From Maricaulis alexandrii (lineage in GTDB: Bacteria > Pseudomonadota > Alphaproteobacteria > Caulobacterales > Maricaulaceae), in assembly GCF_005871165.1 (NCBI RefSeq), contig NZ_SWKP01000009.1:62001-126000 (forward strand): a DNA stretch of 64,000 nucleotides. Direction: 5' to 3'. The notes under the pieces were generated by a model. That model was not told the DNA's origin. It made no database searches and saw only the letters and a program-made list of their open reading frames with translations. This document shows, piece after piece, positions 34,406-43,178 of this stretch. Every line of letters starts with the position of its first letter. Position 1 is the first letter of the stretch. Made by a program: the position numbers and the translations under genes.

Positions 34406-35688
34406 CGGATATCTCCATCAAAGGGGGCTGCCCCAATCAGAGCTCGCAGACGCAGCTCTGCGCTCTGCAAGGCAAACTCTGCATCAATCACAGCGAGTTG
34501 GGCGCTCAACAGGGCCGCGCGGGCATTTAGGGTGGCGGTGAGATCGAAACGACCAATCTGATAGCCACGCGAGGCCGCCTCGTAGGCCTCCGTCGCCGCG
34601 GGCAGCGTATCGTGTTTTAGGATTTGCAATCGGCTTTGTGCCGTGCGTTGAGCCGCAGCTGCAGCCCGTTGCTGAGCTAACAAGCGTTGTTCGGTAACTG
34701 CTCGATTGAGTGTGGCGGCATCGCTCCGGATCGCCGACGCTCGCGCAGCATCCCGCCCGCGATCGAAGATTGGGAGCGGCAGGCTAACACCCGCGACGAA
34801 AGCCTCATCGCCGGTCTCTTCAAACCGCCGGATTCCTGCCGATACGCTTATGTCTGGGATGATGGCGCTTCGGGCAAAGCTGGTTTCGGCCTGTCGGACA
34901 CGAACGGCTGCATCTGCTGCACTTAGCGCAGGGTGTGTCACGTCTGCTTCGACTTCCGCGATGGTGGAATTAAAGCTCACTCCCATCGGTGCTGAGAATG
35001 TGGGCTCGGCACTGCCCCACAAGAGAGCAAGCGCGTATCTGCGGCGATCAATACCTGCCTGCGCCGTTTCGACAGACGCGCGCAAAGCGGTCGCGTCCGC
35101 CCGCGCCCGCGAGAGCTCCGGTGGTGCCGCAGCGCCCGCATCGACTCGGCGCGCAACAACGCTCACCAGTTCATCCGCGAGATCCGCACTTTCTTCTGCA
35201 AGGTTTCGTAATTGGACGGCTGCCACCAATTCAGCAAAGACGATCGCGGCCTCTAGTTCAGTCTCCCTCAGGATAACCGCGCATTCCGCGCTGGCGAGCG
35301 CCTGGCGAGCCCGCGCAGCTCGTTCCTCGAGCGCTCGCTTCCCTCCAAGACGGAGCGTTTGTTCCAATGCGAATGTTGATTCAGTTTGATCAAAACCCGA
35401 CAACGCGTTGCTGCCCGCAAAATTCTCCAGTTCGAGCGATAGGGTCGGGTTGAGCCGCCGCCCGGCTTGGTCCGCCTCTGCACCAAGGGCGCGGGCCTCC
35501 AATCCAGCCGCGCGAACAGCAGGCGAGGCATGGCGAACTTCTGAAAGTACGGTGGAAAGTGTTAGGGGCCTTCCCGGCGAAATTTGTGGCGAACCGCCAA
35601 TCCGTCCATCGCAAGGTGAGGCCAGCGCGCCTTCGGTCAATGCGGCGAGCGCCAGGGCTGCGGTAGCGCCCTTTAGAAAAAATGACAT
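34402..35688 (-). CDS. TolC-family outer-membrane efflux protein (CzcC/CusC-like)
   Basis: A 428-residue protein with a signal peptide (residues 1-23) and two OEP repeats. Repeat one contains SPAVRAAGLEARALGAEADQ and RLNPTLSLELENF, and repeat two contains HPALSAADAAVRVRQAETSF and PIFDRGRDAARA. It forms the outer-membrane channel of a tripartite cation exporter. The adaptor gene overlaps downstream. The inner-membrane pump (czcA/cusA) that should follow is absent, so the system cannot work alone. Confidence 0.92.
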   Translation of the reverse strand: MSFFLKGATAALALAALTEGALASPCDGRIGGSPQISPGRPLTLSTVLSEVRHASPAVRAAGLEARALGAEADQAGRRLNPTLSLELENFAGSNALSGFDQTESTFALEQTLRLGGKRALEERAARARQALASAECAVILRETELEAAIVFAELVAAVQLRNLAEESADLADELVSVVARRVDAGAAAPPELSRARADATALRASVETAQAGIDRRRYALALLWGSAEPTFSAPMGVSFNSTIAEVEADVTHPALSAADAAVRVRQAETSFARSAIIPDISVSAGIRRFEETGDEAFVAGVSLPLPIFDRGRDAARASAIRSDAATLNRAVTEQRLLAQQRAAAAAQRTAQSRLQILKHDTLPAATEAYEAASRGYQIGRFDLTATLNARAALLSAQLAVIDAEFALQSAELRLRALIGAAPFDGDIR

Positions 35689-35756
35689 GTTGTATGTTCC
35701 TCAAGCGGATCCAGCTAAAGCGTGCCCGCAAGTGCGGACCGATGTTCTGCTAAGGA

Positions 35757-36092
35757 TCAGGCTCGAGGGGGACGATAGAGACTACCGATCGGTCGAGATC
35801 GCAAATTGTCGACTGGCTGCGGTCTAACTGAGGGCGCGCCACTCGGTGCCAAACCTGCCTCGTATGATACTTGTCGCGTTTTGTACGCGTGACAGGGACC
35901 GCAATTTTTCGCACGGTCTTCGTGTTCTCCCCGACCTTCGTCCTGCTGCTCGGCGCTGTTCGGCTCTTGGCCAATCACGCAAGCGATAGCGAACTTGTCG
36001 TCACATAGCTGGGCATCAGCTATGGGAGCCAACAAAAAAGCGCAGGCCACGAGAAGTGAGGCTGCAAGTTTTAGCGTCAGGCCGATCGGCAA
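35757..36092 (-). CDS. Small exported protein upstream of the metal-efflux operon
   Basis: A 111-residue protein with a signal peptide (MPIGLTLKLAASLLVACAFL, cleavage near ADA). The mature part has the cysteines CDDKFAIAC and the motif CGPCHAYK. Position ahead of a czcC-like gene on the same strand suggests a periplasmic accessory or metal-binding role, which is an inference. The codon use is less GC-rich than the core genome. Confidence 0.6.
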   Translation of the reverse strand: MPIGLTLKLAASLLVACAFLLAPIADAQLCDDKFAIACVIGQEPNSAEQQDEGRGEHEDRAKNCGPCHAYKTRQVSYEAGLAPSGAPSVRPQPVDNLRSRPIGSLYRPPRA

Positions 36093-36273
36093 GAGTATAT
36101 TGGTCGATGCCGCTATGATGTCGCCTCTACTCAGTTATCCAACACCCAATTTGGTGAGCAAAATGGATTCGTTCAGATTGAACTACGAAAAGCCTTACTT
36201 CCTATAGCGGCTGTAGAAGCAAGCGGTTTTCGAATCTTTTTACATTGTCTCAATCGTGGTGGCTGCCAATTGA

Positions 36274-37407
36274 CTAAACGCAGGTTGATTGCAGACCCTT
36301 GGTCGCCCACGAAATTACCGCGCAATTGAGCGAACGGTTGACTCGCTCGTCCCCGCGGTCTCCGCCGAGTATTCCAACGGGGTAGAGGTGGTGGAACTCG
36401 CGACCGTTAAAGTTTGTCGTCGTAATGGCTGCGCCGTCTGCGAAGTCGTGACCACCACGCCGAAGACCGGTGACCATGATCGCGCGAGGCAGGCGATCTT
36501 TTCGGCCCGGCCAGCCAGCCAAGACCATCTCGTCGATAGTAGGAAGCGGGTAAAGCTTTTCATTAAACAACTCGCACGGTCCGGTTTCAGCGCCGGCGAT
36601 CTGTGCGCTTAGGGTTTTGTAGTCAGCGAAAGCCCGCGTCGCGGACGTCTTACCATAACGAGAGGTATAACAAGCACGCCACAAGGCCCTACGGATGAGT
36701 GTGCGAGCATTTCCTCCACGGTCAAAATCATGTTCTGGCACGTCGGCCCAGAGCGCGCATGCCAGATAGATTGCTACGTCACTCGGGACACATTTTTCAT
36801 TGAAAATGGCTTCAGAGCGTAGGAATTCGGTTCCGTGGCGAACGCCATGCTTCAGGCGTTCCCAGACAGAGCTGAATTGATCGCCGAACTCGGCTTCAAG
36901 ATATGTCTTTTTGATCGGCGGCCGCCCCATGAGTAGAGCCGCGATCGACAGAATGTTGTCTTCGACGCGCCCGTAATCCTTTACCGCTGGAACCGCCTCC
37001 ACGAGTTCATGGACCATGTCGTGCAGAGACTCGCCGGTCGCGCTTTCCAGCTGGGCCACCACAATATCAAAATCCTTCAGAGGCGAGGCGGACGTGTTCA
37101 TCTTGATGAAAACATCCAGGGCTGTTTCTCGGCCAGTCCGCACGTCCAATGACAGGAAGGGGATATCATAATTGGCCACGCGTTGTCGCAAGGCCTCGGC
37201 CCTTCGCGTCAGTGGCCTTGTAAGCAAGTTGCTTTCCTCTAAAGCCTCCTCCCAGGCGTTCAGTGCCTCCTCGCCTCGGGCGCCGGGACAAAAAACGGTA
37301 ACTGGTACAAGGCCACGTTCGCCAAGCGCGACAACGGGTGAGTCACACCAAACCGGCTGCCTGACGCCATTGCGATCCCATCGCTTGTGCGCTTCCACAG
37401 CTGGCAT
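36274..37407 (-). pseudogene. DUF262/GmrSD-like protein with HNH end, truncated at both ends
   Basis: The 377 codons contain the DUF262 signature FIKMNTSASPLKDFDIVVAQ and a C-terminal HNH-like stretch FHHLYPVGILGG. The DUF262 N-terminus that carries the nucleotide-hydrolysis DGQQR motif is missing, replaced by unrelated sequence before about residue 40. The HNH domain stops after RSLNCAVISWATKG, short of the usual Asn-rich end. GmrSD-type enzymes are defence restriction enzymes of modified DNA. This copy is probably inactive. Confidence 0.7.
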
Positions 37408-37454
37408 GTCGGCCTCGTCATCATCCTGTGCAGCTTCGCTCTGCGCGCTGGGCT

Positions 37455-37499
37455 CTCCGCAAGCTTCGATACGGCTTCTTCAATCTCAACGGCGTTCAT
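37455..37499 (-). pseudogene. Possible N-terminal scrap of a type II (MmeI-like) DNA methyltransferase
   Basis: From ATG 37499 about 15 codons read MNAVEIEEAVSKLAE, which matches from memory the conserved start of large class I restriction-associated methyltransferases. After that the frame turns into non-homologous sequence and the DUF262 remnant follows in another frame. I take this as a deletion junction between two restriction genes. The match is short. Confidence 0.45.
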
Positions 37500-37603
37500 G
37501 GGTCCGCCCCGATCCCCTCAAAGACGTGCCAATTCAAGGTAGAGCGAGCGGCACCGAAATGGCCATACTCTTTGGCACGCCGTATTCCAGCTCGGAGACA
37601 ACG

Positions 37604-38731
37604 ATGGATGAACCCAGCATTCCGGCGCTCGCCCGCCTGACCCGCGAGCAACTCTATAACCGCGTCTGGGAAACACCGATCAGCCAACTTGCAGAGGAGT
37701 TCGGTGTGTCGGGCCGCGGTCTGAAGAAGATTTGCGAGCGACACGATATCCCGGTCCCCTACCGGGGATACTGGGCCAAGAAGGCCGCCGGCAAGCCGGT
37801 AGTGAAATATCGGTTGTCGAAGGCCAAGGTGCCGCCCGATCGAGAGGTCACGATCCGCCGGACACCGCCCCTTCATACAGATACATCACGTGTCAGCGTC
37901 GACCCTGCAGACCTGACGGTTCCAGAGGAGATCAGTCGACCTCACCGCCTGGTGCGCGAATGGATCGCGGAGGACCGACGCGCCCGAAAGAAACGCGAAC
38001 GGCATGTCGAGAGCTGGCTGACCCGTTACCTGCCGGAGCCGTTCACGCAAGCAGCGGATCGCCGATACCGCATTCTCGATGCCCTCTTCAAACGGTTTGA
38101 GCGGGTGGGGTTGAAGGTGGAACTCGGCGAGCGCCGGTCCATCTGCGTTCACGACGGTGAGGCCAATATCGTCATCGCCATCCGCGAGAAAAAGAAGAAG
38201 GGCGTGCGGCCGCTCGACGACTGGGAGAGGTCGATCTGGGCGTCCAGCGGCAAGACAGAATGCGAAGTGATGGTGGGCACGGGAGCGCTGGTGTTCGAGG
38301 TCAAATTCGGGATGCCCAACCGGTTCGAACACACCTGGGCCGATAGCGCCAGGCAATCGCTCGAAGAGCAGGTCGGCAAGATTGCGGGTACGATAGAAGC
38401 CGCATTTCCCGTCATTCATGACGAGCGCCGGTGTGCCGAGGAGGCGTGGCGTTTGCGCGAGATCGAGGAGGCCAAACAGCGAGAGATCGAGAGCGCCCGC
38501 CGTCTGGACAATAATCGTTGGCGTCGCTTCAAGGAATTATCGCGGCAACTGGAAGACCTAGACGCAGCAGAGCGCATGATCGATGCGCTGGCACAGCGGG
38601 AAGGGAATGACGCAGCCGGTGTCGTTGCCTGGGCGCGAACGCGCCTGGAAAGCGAGCGGGAAGCGCTGACGGATCCGCAGACGATCGCATCCGAAATCGG
38701 CAGGATCCACGAATGGACCTATCGCGGTTAG
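37604..38731 (+). CDS. HTH-containing protein of unknown function
   Basis: A 375-residue protein. The N-terminus LTREQLYNRVWETPISQLAE then FGVSGRGLKKICERHDIPVP and YRGYWAKKAAGK is a conserved HTH module found in a widespread hypothetical family. The C-terminal 120 residues are a long charged coiled coil (WRLREIEEAKQREIE). It is divergent from the DUF262 remnant, inside the mobile element. The start is ATG 37604. An upstream in-frame ATG at 37560 is possible. Confidence 0.75.
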   Translation: MDEPSIPALARLTREQLYNRVWETPISQLAEEFGVSGRGLKKICERHDIPVPYRGYWAKKAAGKPVVKYRLSKAKVPPDREVTIRRTPPLHTDTSRVSVDPADLTVPEEISRPHRLVREWIAEDRRARKKRERHVESWLTRYLPEPFTQAADRRYRILDALFKRFERVGLKVELGERRSICVHDGEANIVIAIREKKKKGVRPLDDWERSIWASSGKTECEVMVGTGALVFEVKFGMPNRFEHTWADSARQSLEEQVGKIAGTIEAAFPVIHDERRCAEEAWRLREIEEAKQREIESARRLDNNRWRRFKELSRQLEDLDAAERMIDALAQREGNDAAGVVAWARTRLESEREALTDPQTIASEIGRIHEWTYRG

Positions 38732-38857
38732 AGTATTCACCACATATTCGAATTGTCACCCATGTATTGACAATTGGAAACTCATTATTTTCTTGTATAG
38801 TTTGATTTTTGTGCTATAACAATAATCCATTGTTCCAAAAATAATCGGAGGTCGCGG

Positions 38858-39493
38858 ATGCGGCTTTTTTGTTTCCGTCTGCCGTCGGAAGAGACGGCTA
38901 TTGCATGCGTGAATGACCAGCTGGGCCGGGCAGGTTCGCCCCGGCGCATACCGGAATGGGTGGGTGGCAAGCGGCAAGGCCTCGACCAGCGCTTCCCGTG
39001 CTTCTTCGGATCTCCAGGCAGCGTCTCTCGCCGCATGGTTCGGTGTGAGCGGTTTCCTGATGACACTGAAGGCGTTCGGTTCACGCAATCCGAGCCCTAC
39101 ATGCAATACACTGAGCGGGCAGTTTTGGCCGTTGCAGCCATCGAAGGCGATTGCAGGAGTGTCAACTTCAACGGCCATCTGGACGTTACGTCCGCCGAGG
39201 GGCCAATCCTGTTTCTCGCCGGGGAGGTCTATGGGGCTCACGATAGCGATGATTCTGTGTTTTGGCCGTGCATTGTCCGGTCGCCGGCCGACGTCGGCCG
39301 GGTAACGCCCTGGTTCCCCCTGGTGTTGCGCCCCTACGAGCTGCCGGAGTGGTTCCGCCCCACATATGGTCATACTGACTTGATCCGAGACCTGCCGTCT
39401 GGCTCTCTGCGTGTGAAGTACACCAGCTACACACCCGAGCGTCCCAGGGCGGCATTTGAACCAAAGCCGCCTGGCGAAGCCTGGGCCCTGTGA
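38858..39493 (+). CDS. Hypothetical protein, 211 residues
   Basis: No family is recognised. The start is good: GGAGG lies 8 bases before ATG 38858, and the 126-base AT-rich leader contains promoter-like hexamers. The protein is soluble with several Trp/Pro-rich stretches (VTPWFPLVLRPYELPEWFRP). The stop is 8 bases before the HigA-like gene, so the two are probably one operon. Confidence 0.6.
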   Translation: MRLFCFRLPSEETAIACVNDQLGRAGSPRRIPEWVGGKRQGLDQRFPCFFGSPGSVSRRMVRCERFPDDTEGVRFTQSEPYMQYTERAVLAVAAIEGDCRSVNFNGHLDVTSAEGPILFLAGEVYGAHDSDDSVFWPCIVRSPADVGRVTPWFPLVLRPYELPEWFRPTYGHTDLIRDLPSGSLRVKYTSYTPERPRAAFEPKPPGEAWAL

Positions 39494-39501
39494 GAAACGC
39501 C

Positions 39502-39741
39502 ATGCCCCAGAACAAGCGCAAGCGGACCAGCGTGGCCGAAATCCTTCGCGAGGAATTCATGGCTGAGTACGGCTGGGATGAAGAAGACTTGGCGCGCCAG
39601 ATAGGCGCGGCGGTTGGAGAGGTGGAGTGGCTGCTGGCTGGCGGAATCTTGACCGAACGAATGATCAAAAAACTATCCACCGGGTTGGGTGGAAGCGAGC
39701 AGTTTTGGTCACACTTCCAGACGAGTGCAGGCCGACTGTAA
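39502..39741 (+). CDS. HigA-like HTH antitoxin-type protein
   Basis: A 79-residue XRE-type protein. EILREEFMAEYGWDEEDLAR and IGAAVGEVEWLLAGG form the HTH, and the ending LSTGLGGSEQFWSHFQ matches the C-terminus of HigA/VapI antidotes. No HigB-sized toxin is adjacent. The 211-residue gene directly upstream is the only partner candidate. Confidence 0.8.
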   Translation: MPQNKRKRTSVAEILREEFMAEYGWDEEDLARQIGAAVGEVEWLLAGGILTERMIKKLSTGLGGSEQFWSHFQTSAGRL

Positions 39742-40150
39742 GCTTTCCATAGGTAACGCCATGCTCGTGCGGGAAACTCACAATCGTCTCCCGAGAGTCT
39801 GGTATTGCCCGAGGCATTTTCGGCATTCCTCCACCCCATGGGGGATGAGGCGCTCTGCATGCGTTCTGGCGCTATCGAGGGACGCGAGGCCAATCCATTC
39901 ACTCGCACGCCCTGGCTGCCCCCCAAGGTGCTTTGAGATCTTTCGTGTCGTCTTGTGTCAACCAGCGGCTCAAACGCTACACGCTCCTCGAAACCGCTCG
40001 CAAACCGGCGTCGTCCCACCATCTCGCATTCTACCGTTGTCCGGCGGAGTACACCTTAAGCGACAGTCCGACTTTCCAAGACCAGCTCACAGAATATTAA
40101 GCTCTGCACACCACCAGCAGGCGAGAGCCACACTTTGGAGAGCGACGAGG
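39742..40150. other. 409-base gap inside the mobile element without a supportable gene
   Basis: The plus strand shows short open stretches with protein-like composition, such as the end of a frame at 39836-39934 and one ending at 40100, but none has a start and ribosome binding site that I would trust. It is probably degraded coding sequence from an earlier insertion or deletion. Confidence 0.5.
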
Positions 40151-40636
40151 ATGGCAAGGAAGCAGCATGTCGTAACGCTTGAGAAAAAGTATGCCCGTCT
40201 CAAAGGAGCCAGCTTGGCGGCTGAGCGGGAATGTGAGGACCTGAGCGGGGCCGATCTCTATGAAAAATGGGATGAAATAGAGAGTCGGCAAAAGATAATA
40301 CAAAAGATAATGGTGTCGATATCGGTAGTCATTCGGTTAGAAGAACCAAATTGGGACGGTGAGCGAATCCGCGCAATAGTTCCGCGCAAAAACCTTGGCT
40401 ATAGGGGTGTTTTGTCAGAAAGTTTTTATGAATTTCTGTGGGCGCAAGACGAAGAATTTACTGCTACTTATGCATTTAAAAAAATAAAGGAGATAATCGA
40501 AAACAAGGGAAAGCGTGTAGATAACAATAAGTACCTACGAGATCAGGTTGCGGTTTTCTTGTTTCGTTTAGAGGGGGATCTGGTTCGCAAAATTCCCGGG
40601 AAACCGAATAAATGGGTGCTCGACTGGGATGTATAA
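40151..40636 (+). CDS. Hypothetical protein, 161 residues, low-GC
   Basis: A basic protein (starts MARKQHVVTLEKKYARLKG) with a helical first half and a C-terminal part resembling a winged-helix fold (KYLRDQVAVFLFRLEGDLVR then KIPGKPNKWVLDW). The codon use is markedly AT-richer than the host genes, which supports acquisition with the element. No family is recognised. Confidence 0.65.
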   Translation: MARKQHVVTLEKKYARLKGASLAAERECEDLSGADLYEKWDEIESRQKIIQKIMVSISVVIRLEEPNWDGERIRAIVPRKNLGYRGVLSESFYEFLWAQDEEFTATYAFKKIKEIIENKGKRVDNNKYLRDQVAVFLFRLEGDLVRKIPGKPNKWVLDWDV

Positions 40637-40641
40637 TGAAA

Positions 40642-41055
40642 CTATGGTTTATCGAAAAATGTCGAACCGAACACTTCTTTCCGATATTCTATTGCGTCCT
40701 CATCGGTAAGAGATTGTGGATCCACTATAGCGTCCTCAAGGGCTATGCCCTCCGACAGGTTTTCTAGGGTCTTCCGTAGCGCACAGTCGGATCGCCCTCC
40801 TCGCGTTCCTTGAATCACAGTATTTTGGATCTCATTGACTCCAAGGACCGCCAAGCACTCGCAGAAGAACGCAGCACTGAATGTGCCCCGGGCCACCTTG
40901 TTTCGAAGCACACGCTCGTCCTCGAACACACCGATCAGTTCCAGACGCTTTTTTAAGTCCCGATAAGTGAGACCCGCGTTTTTCATCGCGCTGAAAATTG
41001 TCCACTTAGCCCATTTCGCGCGTGCGGCGTCGAGGTCAAGTTTCGCTTCATCCAT
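40642..41055 (-). CDS. DUF6471 family protein, likely DNA-binding
   Basis: A 137-residue protein. Residues 15-75 form the DUF6471 domain, an HTH-like fold: NAGLTYRDLKKRLELIGVFE then DERVLRNKVARGTFSAAF. The start is ATG 41055. It is divergent from the transposase gene, and two palindromes lie between them, so it is a plausible repressor of transposition. The functional link is an inference. Confidence 0.8.
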   Translation of the reverse strand: MDEAKLDLDAARAKWAKWTIFSAMKNAGLTYRDLKKRLELIGVFEDERVLRNKVARGTFSAAFFCECLAVLGVNEIQNTVIQGTRGGRSDCALRKTLENLSEGIALEDAIVDPQSLTDEDAIEYRKEVFGSTFFDKP

Positions 41056-41074
41056 TTCCCTGCCCCGTGTTTTC

Positions 41075-41122
41075 GCATCAATATTGATGCTATTGGCACC
41101 CAGTTTGCATCGTTTTTGATGC
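41075..41122. promoter_or_regulatory. Paired palindromic operators between DUF6471 and the transposase
   Basis: GCATCAATATTGATGC (41075-41090) is a perfect 16-base palindrome. GCATCGTTTTTGATGC (41107-41122) has the same half-sites, GCATC and GATGC, with one core mismatch. The centres are 32 bases apart, and the second lies 20 bases before the transposase start codon, where a bound protein would block transcription. Confidence 0.8.
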
Positions 41123-41141
41123 AATCGCAAGGGAGCCCATT

Positions 41142-42254
41142 TTGAAACGCCGAACGACCACAATCGGTACGCCAGTTAAGCACCTCTCAGAAAGTCAGAA
41201 TCTTCGTCGTGAAGATTTTGACGCACTCACCGACGAGCAGGTCGTTGAGCTTTGGGTGCGGTTAAGGTTTTCTCAAAACGGTGGCAAACCTAAATGTCCT
41301 GAATGCGGTAGCGAAGACCCTTACTACATAAAATCCAGGTGTTCATTCCGGTGCCGCCGGCCTAACTGCGGCAAGAATTTCTCTTTGACAGCGGGAACAC
41401 CCTTCCACCGGCGCAAAAAGCCTCTTCGCGATATTCTCAAGGCAATGTGTGAGATCGCGTTAGAGCACCAACATCTCACGGTAAGCAATCTCGCAAGCAG
41501 TATTCGGCTCTCACGAAAAACGGCGTGTGTATGGATCCAAAAATTTGGAGAGTTAGCGCTTGGACGTCAGTTTGATGGTGTTTTTACTACGCCAGTTTCG
41601 TATGACACCGCGGAGTTTCATGGCCGTCTTAGAAACCAGAATCTACGTACCCGAGGCAAGGCCGCAAAAGGGCGCAATTCGAAGACGCGGCTCCACTATC
41701 TTGTCATCAAAGAAAATCGGCATGCAGGTCGAATGGTATTGAAGCCATTCCAAAACTTGCAGGCCCCAGAAATAACAAAGTATCTGAAATCAAAAATAGC
41801 GAGAAATACGACCACTTTTATCGATGAAGCGGCCGGCTGGAAGCGGCTTTGGGGCTACCACAAGCAGATAACCATCAAACACAAGACGTCTTACTGGGCG
41901 AAAGGCAGCGAAGGCGAGCCCGACCGTCATACAAACCATGCCGAGGCGGTCTTCGCGGGACTTCGTGCGCGCGAGCGTTTTGCTAGAGGGTGGTCTCCGA
42001 AATACGCGCATCTCAGGTGTGCAGAGGAGTGCTTTCGACGCGAGTGCTCGAATCGCGACGCGATTGACACCTTCTATGAGCTTGGCAATGCGCTGGCGGT
42101 AACAGGGGTGTCTAAGTTCAAGGGATATTGGCAATGGTACAGAACGAACGAAGAGCCTTCGACCTGCGCAAGGGGCGTCCACACGCGATCATCAGAGGAG
42201 TGGAAACAACACTTTCAACCGAAGTTCCGACGGACCCTGGCCTCTACGCTATAG
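41142..42254 (+). CDS. IS1595-family (ISXO2-like) transposase
   Basis: A 370-residue transposase. It has the N-terminal zinc ribbon CPECGS...CRRPNCGKNFSLTAGTPF (Cys 52, 55, 71, 76), an HTH (LTVSNLASSIRLSRKTACVW) and the catalytic core with YDTAEFHG, FIDEAAGWKRL and TNHAEAVFAGL. The third acidic position is in the context N-H-A-E, as in variant DDE members. The start appears to be TTG 41142 with AGGGAG 8 bases upstream. No ATG is available upstream, which suggests deliberately weak translation. Confidence 0.9.
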   Translation: MKRRTTTIGTPVKHLSESQNLRREDFDALTDEQVVELWVRLRFSQNGGKPKCPECGSEDPYYIKSRCSFRCRRPNCGKNFSLTAGTPFHRRKKPLRDILKAMCEIALEHQHLTVSNLASSIRLSRKTACVWIQKFGELALGRQFDGVFTTPVSYDTAEFHGRLRNQNLRTRGKAAKGRNSKTRLHYLVIKENRHAGRMVLKPFQNLQAPEITKYLKSKIARNTTTFIDEAAGWKRLWGYHKQITIKHKTSYWAKGSEGEPDRHTNHAEAVFAGLRARERFARGWSPKYAHLRCAEECFRRECSNRDAIDTFYELGNALAVTGVSKFKGYWQWYRTNEEPSTCARGVHTRSSEEWKQHFQPKFRRTLASTL

Positions 42255-42652
42255 CAATGAACATCCACGGGCTCGACGCGGACCGCGAATTGCTTGCACC
42301 TTCGAACGAGACTGTCGCCTATATAGGTGTCGCGACCAATCTAAGAGAAAGATGTTGGACGCACTTTAACGGATCGGCAAAAGCTTCCGGCTTTCGTGTT
42401 TCCGCTTGGTCCCTCTTCCGCTCGCTTGGACTAGCCCCTTGTTTGGAATACCAAGCAGCTGAGAGATGGCTAACTGGTTTCTTGAGCAAGAACGCCTCTC
42501 TGATCTGGGCCGATTGCACCTATCCGCGCAGTGTTGAGGCGTTCTTGCTTAAAAGGTATGACTTCACATGTAATATCCAAGGCCAAAAGGGCCGAGTGAA
42601 GGACTTGCTCGTTCAGGCGAAGCGCCGTTTTGCGCAGGAGATCAGTCAATAA
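42134..42652 (+). CDS. GIY-YIG domain protein overlapping the transposase gene
   Basis: A 172-residue protein with the GIY motif in DPGLYAIAM and the YIG motif in VAYIGVATNLRERCWTHFNG, followed by the family's ASGFRVSAWSLFRSLG and a Lys/Arg-rich C-terminus. Its start overlaps the transposase 3' end by about 120 bases in another frame, so the two are linked. It may assist or control transposition. No precedent is claimed. Confidence 0.75.
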   Translation: MVQNERRAFDLRKGRPHAIIRGVETTLSTEVPTDPGLYAIAMNIHGLDADRELLAPSNETVAYIGVATNLRERCWTHFNGSAKASGFRVSAWSLFRSLGLAPCLEYQAAERWLTGFLSKNASLIWADCTYPRSVEAFLLKRYDFTCNIQGQKGRVKDLLVQAKRRFAQEISQ

Positions 42653-43108
42653 CCAGCTTCCAACCGGTATATCTGCCCTCGGCTGGAACTGAGACAACCT
42701 GATCTCGATCCCGTAATTTTCTGAGACACGCTCCCGCGCGTTTGACCATAACCTTACGAATTTCTGCGTTTGCGTCAGTCAAGCCGCGGTCGGCTAGTAG
42801 AGCGTCTGTAAAATCTTCGGTCGTAAAGGTCCGCTCAGTATCCGCGTACATAAGATCCAAAATGATACGCGTTACCTCGCCTCGGAAGGCTCCATAGGGA
42901 GGCGGAACGGGTTTGGGCGAGATGCTATCGATGTCGATCCGCGGCTCAAAGATCCGGATTGTGGAGTCGATATGATCTATCTGCTTCACAAGCTCTCACT
43001 CGCGATTGCGTAAGTTCCAGCTCACCAGCGAGTTCAGCGCGCTTGCGAACCAGCCCATGCAGCAAGTTCGGCGCGACGGCGTCGGTTGGGATGAGTTCGT
43101 TTGACATA
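42642..43108 (-). pseudogene. Conserved small protein gene with an internal frameshift
   Basis: ATG 43108 begins MSNELIPTDAVAPNLLHGLV then RKRAELAGELELTQSRVR. The homologous continuation VKQIDHIDSTIRIFEP and SPKPVPPPYGAFRGEVTRII is in another frame from about 42995. The combined sequence resembles a small hypothetical family seen in alphaproteobacterial mobile regions, about 150 residues with a coiled coil and a basic C-terminus. The shift may be mutation, sequencing error or recoding. The 3' end overlaps the GIY-YIG gene by 11 bases. Confidence 0.6.
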
Positions 43109-43162
43109 CGCCAAGCATACTGGAATTTGACGCATCGTAAATGATGTACCGCACAAATTTTT

Positions 43163-43178
43163 GTGCATTTGCGCCAAC
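43163..43178. repeat. Right terminal inverted repeat of the 10-kb element
   Basis: GTGCATTTGCGCCAAC, the reverse complement of 33188-33203. Immediately inside is GCACAAATTTTTGTGC (43151-43166), itself a near-palindrome. Confidence 0.9.

Noticed and set aside
34977-35276. Short plus-strand frames within the TolC-type gene
   Set aside because: They are shadows of a conserved outer-membrane channel and have no ribosome binding sites.
38767-38798. TTGACA and TATAGT as a sigma-70 promoter for the 211-residue gene
   Set aside because: The spacer is about 23 bases, too long. A TTGTAT/TATAAC pair further down is possible but weak.
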